The notes beneath the pieces are model-generated. The model did not search any database, was not told the DNA's origin, and saw nothing but the letters and a program-made list of their open reading frames with translations. From positions 1,364,001-1,428,000 of the forward strand of contig OX596344.1 in NCBI GenBank assembly GCA_951394405.1: 64,000 nt of DNA. Reading direction: 5' to 3'. A program made the translations under genes and the position numbers. The DNA is from Coprinellus micaceus (lineage: Eukaryota; Basidiomycota; Agaricomycetes; Agaricales; Psathyrellaceae). Each line of letters opens with the position of its first letter. Position 1 is the first letter of the stretch. Below are positions 29,194 through 40,895 of this stretch, one piece after another.

Positions 29194-30577
29194 TTAGCGT
29201 CAGTAGTCCCCCTCTGTTCCTGTGATATCTGTGGCTGAGAGTCAAGGAGGGCCAGCTCTTGGAGTGATGGAAGATAGCGATTAGGATCGGTTCGCCAAAT
29301 AGAAGGCATATGACCTGTGGGTAACAGTTTCCTCCTCCAGTACTAGTTACGGGCCGCTTTGAGCGTTTGAAAAACGCCGTAAGTCCAACTAATCACCAAT
29401 GCGGGGTCGCTCCGAATCGTGCGTGGGCGCTTAATCGGGTTTCAAGTTCGATTTGAATATCCACTGGGAGGATCGTTCCATTTGGCTTTGCGTTTGCTTG
29501 GACACTCAACGCCGCAAATTACCTTGCCCATTACGTGCATAGGGAAGCGTACGTCGTAGCTACATGACCAGTGCGGCGAACAAAATTCCCTCATGAGTGT
29601 CTATCTGCCTCTGGCGTTGAGAAGCTTGTGGATAAGAGGTTGGTATGGTATTGGCCATACCGATGATACACACCCCGCACCGGCATCATGGCATTGGCCT
29701 ATGAGATGAGGAATAAGTGCGTCATAGCGCCCAAGGAGGCAAGGCAACCGGCGTCGAGCAGAGACCTGCGAGGGACGGGGCTCAAGAGCGAATCTGAGAG
29801 CGTCACTGCGACATTTACCTCATTTGTGTCAGTACAGACAGGGTAACGAACAAAGCTCCCCTCGTATTTGGTTGTAGAGGCCTGAAGGGTGGGAGCGAGG
29901 CGTGTGCGGCATCACAATCTGCCGCTGGGCACCGTGTACCATCATCATCATCGGTGCCACCACAAACACGCAGGCACCAGGAGCCATTAATGTCGACAGT
30001 TCGCATAAGAACTGAGTAGGCTTGTGGAGATATCTAGTTTGTGAATGGACTCAGAGTGTTCGTACTCATTTTCATCCCCTTCTCCTCATTCCCTGGCTTA
30101 CCTAGAGGGATGGTCCCTTTCTTGCCCAACGGAACGCTATCCCCGACGATGACGGCCTACTCGCAGGCGACGAAAGCTCCAAACCCATCGCTAAGTCGAG
30201 GAATAGCCCCGGACGCTGTTAGAAGAGATGGTGGGTGATGAGGGGCCAGTGCCGGGTACCAATTCCCCTACTCAGGAAGAGTTGCCAACTGGGCTGTTGG
30301 ATGACCCGGATCATCTAAGGATGCGCCTTAACGATGTGGTCTTGTGCTAATGGTAGTGCCTGGGCGGAAGGCAAATGGCTGATTGATTGGTTATTGTCAA
30401 ATTCGATGAGCTCTACCCCGTCTGGAGCTCATCCGTCTCAAGTCTAGCAAGGATACCATATGGTTTCCAAAGAAGGCCGGAGATTGAGTGCGGACGAAAC
30501 AGCAGGCTGACTGAGGGGCATATATATGCACCCTCGATACTTTCTGTGGTGAAATCAATGTAAGAGTCTGATTGAAG
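29194..30577. other. Spacer between G-domain copies A and B
   Basis: About 1.4 kb with no motif-bearing frame on either strand. It includes the promoter of copy A and the 3' flank of copy B. The GGGCGCTTA motif occurs at 29424-29433 and, reversed, near 29725. Confidence 0.45.
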
Positions 30578-31779
30578 CTACCACCCTAAGCAACCCCAGA
30601 ACCCAACGTTCGACCTCGCGTCACGCCTATACGCTCCACGGCGGCGCAAGCTCCGAAAGTTTAAGGGAAAGAGAATCTTGTCCCAAGTCGAGAACTGGTC
30701 CATGAGCCCTTCTATAAAATCGATAGAGTTGTTCCACTCCCGTTCCAACCCTCTTCTTTCCTCATCGGACAACTCTTCTCCTTTCTCCAGGCGATCTCCT
30801 GCTGCCAAGGTTTGGCGATGTACCGTGAGCGCCTTATGGAGCGCCTCCTTCAAGGGAAGTCCGGTGATCCGCATCCCGCGAACAAGGCTATACACTCCCC
30901 CTAATGTTTCCGAGGTCTCCTTCCCCAACCACACGTCAACCCGCTTCAGGCTATTTTCAACGATTGCCAAAGCATCCCGCCCGACTTCGTTCCCCTCCGA
31001 ATCGTCTTTGAAGTCCAAAGTTTTTGCGCCCTCCTCGCTGTCTGACCTGAGTAGCTTCCTCCAAATCTCCGACTCTATTATCTCTGCCCTCTCCCCGGCT
31101 CGCACGCATGTCTCTCTCCCATGGGTTGTCAAGAAGACCACCGAGGACCAAGGTACAGGTATGGGAAATGACTTCCGTAGCTCACCAAGTTGGCGGATCA
31201 CATTGATCATACCCAGAGCGGGCCTGTCTTGACCCAAGCTCTGAAGGTAGAAAATACACGCCAGTAGTACCGGGAAGTCGGTCGAGGTCGTAGGGTAGCT
31301 TTTGACGCAACGTAAGTCAGTCCTTTTTCTGAAGGCGAATAGACATCGGTCTGACTGACTATCGTTCCAGGTCCCCAGATTCGACCACAACAACCCTCAT
31401 CCCGCCAACGGTGATGTTCACGTAGCTTTTAAGCCAGTCCTCATCTTCGATTACAATGGGTTTCGTGGGATGAGTGGAAAGTGAATGATTTACGACCGCC
31501 TCTTGCTTCCTGCCTATCGCGGAAAGTAGTCTGTTGATAAACTGCGCCGGGGTAAGAGTTAATTCTCCCATTGTCAGGCTGATCTATCTCACAGAGCTCT
31601 TTCCGGCACCGGGAGGTCCGATGACACTGAGTGGGTTCGATGCCGTGTTAGAGGGATGCGGGAAGAGCGAAGTGGGAGTGGACTAACAGGATGAGGATGT
31701 CCTTTTCCATACCCCCAGTCCAAGTCTGGTCGGGGTGTGTATCGGAGGTATCCGTAAAGCTGATTCTTCGCCCTAACAT
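30578..31779 (-). CDS. AIG1-like G-domain protein, copy B (G3 loop missing)
   Basis: Paralogue of copies A and D. The first exon starts MLGRRISFTDTSDTHPDQ and ends GGMEKDILIL. The second carries an intact P-loop VIGPPGAGKSS. The third starts FINRLLSAIGRKQEAVV and ends VGGMRVVVVESGDLER. At that point copies A and D read VVDTPGLD and continue to the GDW(I/V) motif before the same splice donor. Copy B has lost about 12 codons in frame, removing the whole G3/Walker B loop. The next exon begins YPTTSTDFPVLLACIFYLQS and runs to the stop with the helical tail. The G4-like TTKW is TTHG here. The frame is open and splice sites are usable, so it is an ORF that should bind but not switch on GTP, or a gene on the way to being lost. 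Confidence 0.6.
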
Positions 31780-33379
31780 GTTGGAGGAGATGCAAGTGGT
31801 AAGGGCAAAGGCAGGGCTCACCAGACTACTTATATTTGGATCACCCGATACGTGACCAAATGTCAGTGGGGGATACGGCACTGCAACCTCAGAGTCTCAA
31901 ACTCAGCAGCGTTTCCTTGTTCGGTTGTGTCGAGCGGCCTCGACGGCTTGGCCCCTTGGGAAATGGAATCATCGGATTTTGGTGCCCACGTTGTGAAGGG
32001 ACCACACGCCCGGACTGTAGATTCCTCAAGGGATCGCTCAGGGGTTTGAGTCCATGCTTTAAGTCCCCCTGTGGTGATTATCGCCCCAATATGGTTGTTG
32101 AACGCGGCACGCGTTTTGGATTGATGAAATCAGTTTCGGCGAGTCCGGCAACAAGGTGGGACCTCGGAAACCGCTTTCAAAAAATGTGATTCTCGCATTG
32201 ATTAAATTCCGGGGCCAATTGCTTTCACCAGCGGTCCGACAATATGAGGGTACCCCTCATCACCCCCTGGCCTACCGCACACCAGAATGAGTAGAATATA
32301 CCAGCGCGACTATTAAGTGTGTGAGAGGAAATGAAGAAGCTGGAAGGCCAGTACTACCGTACTTGCCCATGAAGCCGGTGGCTGTGTGGCCTGTCCCTGG
32401 GGCTTGCCCACACAGCCACCGCAGGGCCCAGTGCCCATCTCCCATTCGCCCCCGGCCCTTGGGAGAGAGGCGTACTAGCACTCTCTCCTCCGTTGGTGAA
32501 TGAATTAGAAGAGTATGTGACAGATGTGAGCTTATTTTTCTCTCTGGACTGCATGTCCATGACCGCGAGTCGGGTCGAGCAAGCTAAAATGGAACAGTTT
32601 GGTCCAGCGTGGACTAATCTTGATGAGCATTTGCTATCCATTCGGAGGTTTATTCAGGACAGAAATGTGAGGATAAAGAGATACACCCCAGCACCATTTT
32701 GTCTCCCACTCCGTTGACACTTCCTTGTGCAACTAATGTGCTCGTAGCCTATGGTAGGCCTCAGGCATGAGGCTGCAGCTGGGCGCTAAGATGAGCGCTT
32801 GCGGTTATTTTAGAGACTACACAGTTTGAATGTACGTATCAGCCTACAGTAGCCTTGCACAGGGCTATATCCATGTTAACCACGCGAGACTACAAAAGAT
32901 TACCAGGCGCTTTGTGTGATTTTCGTAACAATACAATACCCCACCGAGTTCTCGAGTGCAGGATGCATATGGCGACCCAGGTCCGCGATATTTCTAGTGA
33001 CGGGGTATAGGTATTGTGGAAGCATAAATTTACCATGGAGTAGAGGGCCCAGCACACTTGCAGCACACCATGGGAGCGCTAAGACTGTGTAATATGGGTG
33101 TGAGTAACAGCCTGATGCTCGGTTTCAATGAGTTTATCATGCGAGCTCACCACGGTGTTTAATTTTGTCGAGTGACAATCACGCCCACCCACAATGAACG
33201 GACTAGAAAAGATCAAAGGGCAGGTTGGGGCTTGGGAGAGCGGATACATCCGGAATGGTTGGAAGGTCAAGTAGGGTATGCTGTATTAGTGATCGGTTGA
33301 GTCGTATTTGGTTCAACCCGTCCTCGAGATATTTCTCTTTCATTGCTTAGCGCTTAGCGCTTACCATTCTGATGCGATA
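31780..33379. other. Gene-poor region upstream of copy B
   Basis: About 1.6 kb without a supportable gene. It includes a 14-bp perfect hairpin at 32376-32421 and one end of a short dispersed repeat at 32090-32115. Open frames are short and without motifs. Confidence 0.45.
32376..32421. repeat. GC-rich inverted repeat with 14-bp arms
   Basis: Arms at 32376-32389 (CGGTGGCTGTGTGG) and 32408-32421 are perfect reverse complements separated by 18 bases. The surrounding ~100 bases are unusually GC-rich for this gene-poor region. Confidence 0.7.
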
Positions 33380-34422
33380 TTCTGTCCCCGATCTTCCTAA
33401 CGCCTTTCTCCACAACGGCTGCACGTATAAACATGATTCAGGGTGCGTTGGGTGCGCCTTAACGTCTCATACATCCGAATGTAATTTATATAGTGATAGA
33501 TAGTGATTCTAAGATTGATCGCGCCTGAAGCATCCGACCTTTGGGAGAAACTTTGCTTATTCCTTCGCTATCTCAGCGAGGAATCGTCTCATTGGGGGAT
33601 GCGGTGCACCTACGCAAGGGAGTGTATGTCGCATGCCCCCGAATGTATTTTATCTGGCGAGAAACGGCCGGGAACCCATTGAGATAATGGACTCGCGCTT
33701 GTTGTCACGGCAGCAACTCCCCGAACTTATATCACATACTACTTCCCTTCCCTTCATGTACCCCCAATATATTTTTACATTTAAGTGCCCTGGACCTGTT
33801 CATCTTGCATAGGCTAGGGTTCTTAGTATATTATCATGGTACAATGAGGTCGATCGTGTAAGAAAAAGCTGCGCTCCGTTGGCTGATGTGTTTGGTTGTA
33901 TTTGGCAGCAACCGCGACACGGAGGTCATGTCGTCTCCCTCTGCGTTTCTGGCACACGTTCCGTCAGATATATAATGGTGTGGATATACTGTGAAACATG
34001 AACCAATCCTATCCGCCTAATGGAGAGACCTGATTGGAGGTAGACGGAGTCTAGCGCGAGCAATACCGAACATAAGGTAGGCCAGTCTGATGCTCTACTA
34101 GCAGGAGTGTGTAACCTATCTCAATGGATTCCCGGCCGTTTCTCGCCAGATAAAGGACATTCTGGTGTATTAGACATACATTTCCTTGCGTAGGTGCACC
34201 ACATCTCCCAATGAGACGATTCCTCGCCGAGATAGAGAAGGAACGAGCAAAGTTCCACCCAAAGGGATGTTTCAGGCGCGATCAATCTTATAGTCTTCTC
34301 CCATCGCTATATAAATTACATTCGGGTGTATGAGACGTTAAGGCTCACCCAACGCACCCGGAATTATGTTTATATGTGCAGCCGTTGTGGAGAAAAAGCG
34401 TCAGGAAGATCAGGGACAGAAA
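33380..34422. mobile_element. Foldback-type element with ~308-bp inverted arms
   Basis: Sequence at 33380-33687 reappears as its reverse complement at about 34116-34422. By eye the arms are roughly 85 percent identical over their whole length, with small indels. The ~430 bases between the arms have no coding potential. Long inverted arms with a short non-coding centre are the structure of foldback elements or MITEs moved by enzymes from elsewhere. I could not define a target-site duplication, so the outer ends are approximate. The arm divergence suggests an old insertion. Confidence 0.75.
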
Positions 34423-36078
34423 CGTGCGCGTGTGATGCACATCATGCACGCGCACGATTCTCAGGTTTAATGCTGTTTGCATTAAACCTGGAACCGAATC
34501 GAGGTCATAGAATATGTTCCAAAACCACGAGGGTACTCTGACCATCACTATAATATATGTATTTATTGATTCGGCGGTTACTTCCGCTCGGGCGCTTAAA
34601 TTCACGAAAGACTTTGGCCGGGATTGGCATAACGTTAGTGCAGTAATAATCGGTGGCTATTGTAATATGAAGAAGCCTTTAGAGTACTTGTTCAGCAAGA
34701 TGGGCTATTGAGTTTGATAGAGTCATTGAATCCCTTGGTCATAAATGTGGGGGCCAAACATTGGGCAAACACTTGCCCACAGCCGGTATGGGCGTGGCGA
34801 CGACTTAGCATCCTGAAGCAGGCTTTAAAAAGATTGAACCACTATCTCATTTATACATATGGTGAGCAACGTCCAGTTAGCGTCTCTCGTAGACGGGATT
34901 GGGCGAGCGCGAATGGCGAGGTCCGCCGCATGCCAGTGTTTGAGCCGGGGCAACCGGGATCAATTGCCAGTCGGCCAAATCGGGAGTGCGGCCAAACACC
35001 TGGGTAGACGCCTCTCCTGGGACCTCCGGGTCACAATTTCCTTCATGCGCTTGGTGAAGTACCACAACTTTGAACAGAACCATCTCCGTATCCTACCTCT
35101 CTTTCCACGACCCGACCTAGGTAGGACTTGGGTGTGAATATATTTGTTTGAATATCAAAGGCAACGGTTACGGGGTCCTGACGTCGGAACTTGCTCGGCC
35201 CACATCTCCATCACTTAGAAATAACGCGTGCCGCGTTCAACAACCATACCCCAAACACAGGATCCCGCACATCCTCCCCACACATGCACCACCATCGGTA
35301 TCGCCACCGGAGAACCGAAAGTGGGTTTAATCTCGTTGATTGTGCCCACCGGTTTGGCTATGGTGTGCCTGGCGCATTTAATAAATCCGAATCGCACACC
35401 GGCGCTTATTATATGTTGGCAGCGCCTCATGTTGACGTTAATATCAAGGGAGCGTTGAAGGTTTGACCCCAATACCTGACCCCTTGGCCTTGCCCTCGAG
35501 GTCTTACTTTCCGAGAATGCAAGGTCGGGGGGAGTGGCAGATGGAGATGGGCGAGCGGCGAACATGTGTCTGGACCAACTGAGTGCGAGCACCCCTGGGG
35601 CCTGAACGCTGGCGTACGAGGCGAGGAGCTAACTCGGGTGACCAGGAACCCTTCGGGGGCCATCGCATTCGGCATCGCAGACCTCTTCAGGTGCTTCAGC
35701 TAGCGCGAGATTATTACTTAATGAGAGCTTCTTGGTTTTCTCCGTCCCTTCAGTGTTCCACTGTATCTTACGTTTGTCATTCAAGGGTATTTTTCTCCCT
35801 TTGGGGGACCATGGTCCGTAGAACGGTTACCGGGACGGCCTGCCCCCGAGGTGAAATGCTCGTGCATTGCGCCTGTCACACCTGGTCTCTGAAAGTCAAT
35901 CACACATTCAGCTCATTACCTGCTCAACTCTTCCTGCCACCGACTGTCATGGGTTTACCAAGCTTGTGGAAGAGCATAGCTTGTGGAGGAGAGGGTGGTT
36001 GGCCTTTCAGGGCCGAAAGGCCGACGCAATGCACGGGAAAGTCTGGTATAGGGTTGTGGTAAAGCCTTACGTACGTCC
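34423..36078. other. Gene-poor region with small hairpins
   Basis: About 1.65 kb between the foldback element and the stop of the membrane-protein gene. It contains a perfect 12-bp hairpin at 34462-34490 and an inverted copy (35223-35248) of a 26-base repeat also found at 32090-32115. No gene is supported. Confidence 0.45.
34462..34490. repeat. Perfect 12-bp hairpin with 5-base loop
   Basis: CAGGTTTAATGC at 34462-34473 and its exact reverse complement at 34479-34490 flank the loop TGTTT. Just upstream (about 34423-34456) a second inverted pair with 10-bp arms (CGTGCGCGTG and CACGCGCACG) occurs. Both lie directly outside the right arm of the foldback element. Confidence 0.7.
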
Positions 36079-37687
36079 CTAGACGTGAGGAATGAAATCG
36101 GACCAAGAAACAGTTCTGTGGGCTAGCAATGGCAGGTCCCGAAGTTCGAGAAAGGGGAGAACAATGAGAATAAGGCGTGCTGCTAGGTAAGAAATCATTC
36201 CGAGAAAGGAGATCAGCAAGACGAACAGGGTGAGGCAATCTATAAACAATTTGATAGATCTTCTGAAATAAACGGACCGTTTGGGGTTGAGGTTCCGATA
36301 ATGCATCTCCTTAAGGGGCCAGCCAAGGAGAGGGATAACCAATAGCAATCCCGGATACGATACGAGGACGAGGCAAGATGCGCGCCACAGCACACGCTCA
36401 GTATGGGATGGTGTGGGCAGGGACCAGCCAATGACATGGAGAGCGCCAAAGGCGAATGACGTGAATGAGAGAGCAATGGTGAAGGCTCCCCCAAGGCCCC
36501 CTGGATGTCCCGAGAAGACGGAATCCACCAACTTCGATAGGCGAGTCCGCGCGTCAGTCTGCCCATTCTCGAATTCAGGCTCGCGACGGTAGGAGTACAG
36601 CTGGGGGTGCAACCTCGCTTTCGGAGAGTACACCCATGCGCCAACTGGAAGGGCATCGAGGAGGCCGAACGCGAACCCGAAAAGGACGCGTGGCCTCCTG
36701 AAACCGATCCCTGAACGATGAGGGTACCCTGGCACCTCTAACGGGTATGCGACGTCCAGAGGCTTGTCCCACCAACAATAGTACATCCCGATGTTGAAGG
36801 AGGTGAAGGCGAGGCAGACGACTTCAAGCTGCGTAATGGGAAGGCCTTGAAGCCCCCGGGCGATGGTTTGAATCACAAACCAAAGAACTTGGCCGATGAC
36901 TAGTGCTTTCGCCAGTGCGCTTGCCTTCCCTTTGTCTGATATCGCCTCCGCTGGAAGTCGTAACTTGAAAAAGTTCGTTAAGTCCTCGTCGTCCCATCGG
37001 CTCGGCTCCTTAAAACCCATTTCCGTTGCATTCTTGAACACAATCCCGCCCATCTGCACAAAATGGGCGTGAGTGTACGTCCAAGCTGTCTCTTCGGGGT
37101 CCAGCCCGGACGACGGCCATACCGACTGGCACACCCGCCAGAAGGCCTCCCAGGCCGATAATAGGGTGGCCAACGCCCGTTTGAAGAAGCCCACATTCGC
37201 CCCTGAACCTTTTGATACCGGTAGTTCCGGCGGTTGGCCTAGCTTGAGGGCTGGAGTTGTGTCAGCCTGCGTTGAAGGGATTTTCAATACAGATTAACGC
37301 CGACGTACGTATCTTTAGACCATTCGCCCTTTCCTTGAACTTCTTGTGTAGCTCCCGACAACCTTTCCACTGGTGAAACGCGAACAGGGCAAGCAGCTCA
37401 GGAGCAAATACTGCCAAGGCGAAGAGCTGGAGTCTCTCCTGAATCCGCTGCCATTGCGTCGTGTGGTATCCGGCGATGTTCGGGTGAACACAAAGCCAAG
37501 AAGAAGCGAAGATAATAGTGAGAGAGCTCCAGACGATCTGGATGGTTGAGCGATATTTCGTGTTGAAAACAGCGTCCTCGTCGGCAGTAGAAAGAGCTGT
37601 AGGAGTATCGATGACGCTTGGGTGTTTGGCGGTGGGGAAGGCGAGCGTATAACCAAACAGTATAAGGGGCCAGAGCAGTGAAAGCAT
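36079..37687 (-). CDS. Multi-pass membrane protein, basidiomycete-specific family
   Basis: A two-exon gene for a protein of about 530 residues. I recognise the pattern as an uncharacterised transmembrane family common and expanded in mushrooms; no function is known. The ATG at 37687 starts a hydrophobic signal-type segment (MLSLLWPLILFGYTLAFP). The first exon then has STIQIVWSSLTIIFASSWLCVHPN and a segment QLFALAVFAPELLALFAFHQW. The second exon carries THAHFVQMGGIVFKN, DKGKASALAKALVIGQVLWF, IARGLQGLPITQLEVVCLAF and YYCWWDKPLDVAYP, all characteristic of the family, and ends with four more hydrophobic segments. The best in-frame join removes an intron from about 37307 to an acceptor CTCCAG near 37250. 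An in-frame ATG at 37741 exists but lies upstream of a TATA-like TATTTAAA (37721-37728). Confidence 0.75.
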
Positions 37688-37822
37688 GATAGTAGGTGGG
37701 ACGAGTCGAGCAGAGAAGGATTTAAATAGGTAGTCAGGCACCTCCAGAGGCTAAGTGTGACAGTCGCAATGCGCGAGGATTTCATCTAGCGAGTGATTAT
37801 CCGAATAATCATTCTGCAGGAC

Positions 37823-38235
37823 TCATCCACTGAGTGGGTCGGACTGTCAACCGTTTTATTCCGTCACCAATGCGCCCCACCGTACGGAGATCGAGACCCG
37901 GCGTATCAACCGCAATGAACCTCATGTCGCATCCTGATGCGGAGATATCGTTTCAGCCACCCTCCTTCTTGAATAACGACGGGTTCGACTTCGAGGGTGC
38001 ACGGATCTTGCTGATCACTTGGTTCTTACTCCATATCCCAGACAGGAGTTTGTTGGTGAACTACGAAGGGAGGGATCAGTTCACTGAATCTCGCTTTAAT
38101 CCATGTACCCACATAGCTCTTCCCCGCGCCATCACCACCAACGACCATGGGGAACGTGAGATGCGTTTGACCTCTCGCAATATCAGAGTATCTTTTTCCG
38201 TGTCCCCGACGAAGGTAGGGACCCGGACTGGCACG
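37823..38235 (-). pseudogene. Truncated G-domain gene fragment, copy C
   Basis: On the minus strand this segment matches the first three exons of copy D (43901-44340), including the introns. It shows the P-loop (GDGAGKSY-like, GCGGGGAAGAGCTATG) and the G3 motif DTPG. Homology begins near the codons for FVGD and stops about 25 bases into the third intron, just after CCACTCAGTGGATGA. The fourth exon, which holds more than half of the protein, is absent. Small deletions disrupt the frame, for example after the codons for LLSGI and near the RIR motif. Identity to copy D is high by eye. It lies in opposite orientation to copy D, about 6 kb away. It cannot make a working protein. Confidence 0.8.
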
Positions 38236-38710
38236 TTGTGATCTAGAGGCAGGTCATCAGCTCAAGTGACAAAGATAACAAGGATCTCCGCACCGTACTC
38301 ATATTAAAGCATCTGACCTCTGGGCGACACTTTCCTCCTTGGGCTCGATGACGACTGCTTCACCCGGCGGGTTTGTATGTATCAAACCATTTTGCGAGTG
38401 AAGCGAAATCAATCCAGACCTGCCTGTGTTGAACCACACCCACACGGCATGGCCCTAGCTGTCAAACTGTCGAACGAATTGTAGTGGGGACGACAGATTA
38501 AAAGGGTCTATGGTAAGGAACGTGGCCGATCGACAAAGCGAAGAGCGCGGCGGCAGGGCAAGATGTGATAACAAAGCAGAGCTCAAGAGCAAGAGGAGCG
38601 AAGCGGCGATGTGGATGTCTAATGAACGAGGTAGAAAAAGAGCTAGGAATATTTCTCCCACGCGATATAAACAGCTCCTTAGAACCTGGTTATCTGAGGT
38701 AAGTCTCTGT
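38236..38710. other. Spacer between copy C fragment and F-box gene
   Basis: About 475 bases. It holds no gene that I can support and no repeat that I could see. Confidence 0.4.
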
Positions 38711-39976
38711 TCACAGGGTCAGGTCGGTGACGCCAGAGGGAGGGTCTAAAAATCTTAACTCACCTTTGAATTCGATAGGGACCCCGCTCTGACAACCAAG
38801 GTCCGCACAAAGCTCCTCGGCATGCTGCAACGCGACCTTCGACTCGTCAAGGTTGACCCCCAACACAAGTTTGCGCAGCTTGCACCTCTTGACAAACGAC
38901 TTGATGGAGGCAGGCAACCCCCCGAGCCTGTCCCGGAACAAATTCGTTGTGATGCGCTGAACTTGTGGGGCGAACAACCCAGAGAGAATGGTTACTTGGA
39001 ACCCTGGGTCCTCCGCAAACATAAGTAAGTGTTCGAGTAGGGGAAGATCGGACTGTGTTGGACTAGGGAGGGGATTTAGCCGCAGACGTTGGTAGGTTCC
39101 CCAGAGTATCGTGACCTTGATTTCGACAGCGTTCCTACACAAAGGCAGCACTTCGAGAAAGCCTTCTGGTCTGGTGTCGTAAAGTGCAATGTGCGACAGC
39201 TGGGTCCACGGGAGGGCCCGAGGGCTCACTTTCACCCCATGTAGCTCCACCGACCGGAGAAATGGAGCAGTCCAATTGATTGCAAAGTCGTCGAGGGCGA
39301 TGTCTGGTCGTAGCACTCGAGGGTCTGTGTCAAAAGTTTGGAGTCTGACGGACGAGAGTTGCGGGAAGGTGAGGTCCTGGAAGTAGTTGAACCAGGACAA
39401 TGGGATGCACAAGTCGAGGCGGTTCCATCGATTGACGATGTAACGAAATAAAGCAAGGAGCTGGGAGGGCTCGGTGAAAGGGCATTTGTAGAACCGACTT
39501 TGGAGGCTGAACAAGCTGCACTTGATTCGCAACGTCAGAGGCCGGCTTGGTCCAGCCCGCGCTATCCACTGTTGCATCAATGGAATGTCCATGTCACAGC
39601 GCGATGGGGGTACATAGTCTAGGTTTTGGCGCATCCGGTGGACATCCTCCGGAGTTAGTTTTGGTTGGTATTCAGAATACTGAAAGTTGAGGCAAATCCT
39701 CGACCAGAGCTCTGTGGACGACCATGCCACCGTGCGCCATCGACGGCAAACGGCCCCGAAACGAAGAATCGATGCAAGCGTCGGTGGCTTGGGGATTGCG
39801 TGCTGGATTATTTGGAGGAGGATCTCTGGAGGACATGTGAAGATCGGCGCCCAGTCGTTTCGTATCTGCATGTTGTTCTGGTCGTGTCTGTGGTAGCTGC
39901 CGCCTGGATTTTGGAGCCCTGGTGGAGCATATGGATGATTCGGAATGAAGGTGCAGGGGTAGTTGGGGGATGACAT
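38711..39976 (-). CDS. F-box domain protein
   Basis: A single-exon frame of 421 residues. F-box proteins recruit substrates to SCF ubiquitin ligases through Skp1. The F-box lies near residues 47-90: CPPEILLQIIQHAIPKP, then AVCRRWRTVAWSSTELWSRI, matching the mushroom pattern LPPELL..I......CRxWR.vA.stp.LW..I. The remainder is a leucine-rich, repeat-like region with LxxLxL spacing (LRSVELHGVKVS, LSHIALYDTRP, LPLLEHLLMFAED), typical of the large mushroom F-box/LRR-like family. I chose the first ATG (MSSPNYPCTF). No frameshift or stop interrupts it. The substrate cannot be inferred. Confidence 0.8.
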   Translation of the reverse strand: MSSPNYPCTFIPNHPYAPPGLQNPGGSYHRHDQNNMQIRNDWAPIFTCPPEILLQIIQHAIPKPPTLASILRFGAVCRRWRTVAWSSTELWSRICLNFQYSEYQPKLTPEDVHRMRQNLDYVPPSRCDMDIPLMQQWIARAGPSRPLTLRIKCSLFSLQSRFYKCPFTEPSQLLALFRYIVNRWNRLDLCIPLSWFNYFQDLTFPQLSSVRLQTFDTDPRVLRPDIALDDFAINWTAPFLRSVELHGVKVSPRALPWTQLSHIALYDTRPEGFLEVLPLCRNAVEIKVTILWGTYQRLRLNPLPSPTQSDLPLLEHLLMFAEDPGFQVTILSGLFAPQVQRITTNLFRDRLGGLPASIKSFVKRCKLRKLVLGVNLDESKVALQHAEELCADLGCQSGVPIEFKGELRFLDPPSGVTDLTL

Positions 39977-40895
39977 GCTGAAAGAAACTCTTGTTCTGTG
40001 GAAAGGACCGTATCGGTCAGACCCATTGGATGGAGTCCGTGCGAAGCGCCCAGAGCCGTACCTGGGTTTCTGAAGCTATGGTACCACGTCTGAGAGGAAG
40101 TTAGAGGCATCCTATGGCCGCACCTCCACAGCTTTATGTAAGTGTCCAGTTTAAGCTCAACAAAGCAAGGCCAGGGCGTGCCCACTGGGCCCTGGCCCCC
40201 GTGGGCACGACGCAGCCGGTGCGGGAGAGAAAGAACGCTGTGGCTGAAGTTCAACGATTGTGACTGTCACCTGGGGACATACTTTGATCGCATCTCATCA
40301 CTTTCAAGTCGGATTGCACCCGACAACCAGGACTTTCCCTTGACAAAGCAACTGAAAATGAAAGACCTGAGGTACAGGGTAGAACCCTTCCAATCGTCAC
40401 CTAGAGGCTGTGCGGTACCCTGGGCCCTTCAACCCCAATGGTGGGCAACAACCCCGATCACACCGGCACCGACACCCACCTGAAGATATTTCAGAAATCG
40501 CTAGAGGGCTCAGTAAGAAAAGGAACCGTTACTACGGAGAACTCAACAAGGCTCTAACAGACCTTTTGGCATAACTACAACGCTATCAAGCGACTGTCGT
40601 CAGCTGCCTATGCCGTCAAATACAGTGGCCTCCAACTCAAAAAGTTTGTAAAAGGTTGGCAAAAGCGCTCTAAAAACGCCCAAGAGAGCCCAAAATTGGG
40701 TGCCCTCTGCTTGCGCCGTAGCGGGCCTCTACCTAAATTCGTGGGCCAGCCATTTGCCAATTTGCGCGCTAAATGTGATGGGCGGGCGCTCATTGGAAGC
40801 TGGCTGAGTATTTGCCCCTATTTGGTCCATGACCGATGCGGTCCTCATGGTAATGTCTCAAAATCGGGCGCTACGCCGCACTCCACTCCTCACCC
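39977..40895. other. Divergent spacer between F-box and ZIP genes
   Basis: About 920 bases between two genes pointing away from each other. It includes a GC-rich inverted pair with 9-bp arms (CGTGCCCAC and its complement) near 40176-40210. No additional gene is supported. Confidence 0.45.

Noticed and set aside
33340..33362. Short tandem CTTAGCG repeat next to the foldback element considered as a target duplication
   Set aside because: It is not repeated at the other end of the element.
37834..38241. Plus-strand frame of 135 codons similar to a minus-strand frame at 43889-44353
   Set aside because: They look like a conserved protein pair, but both are antisense to the G-domain exons of copies C and D, so the similarity reflects the inverted duplication only.
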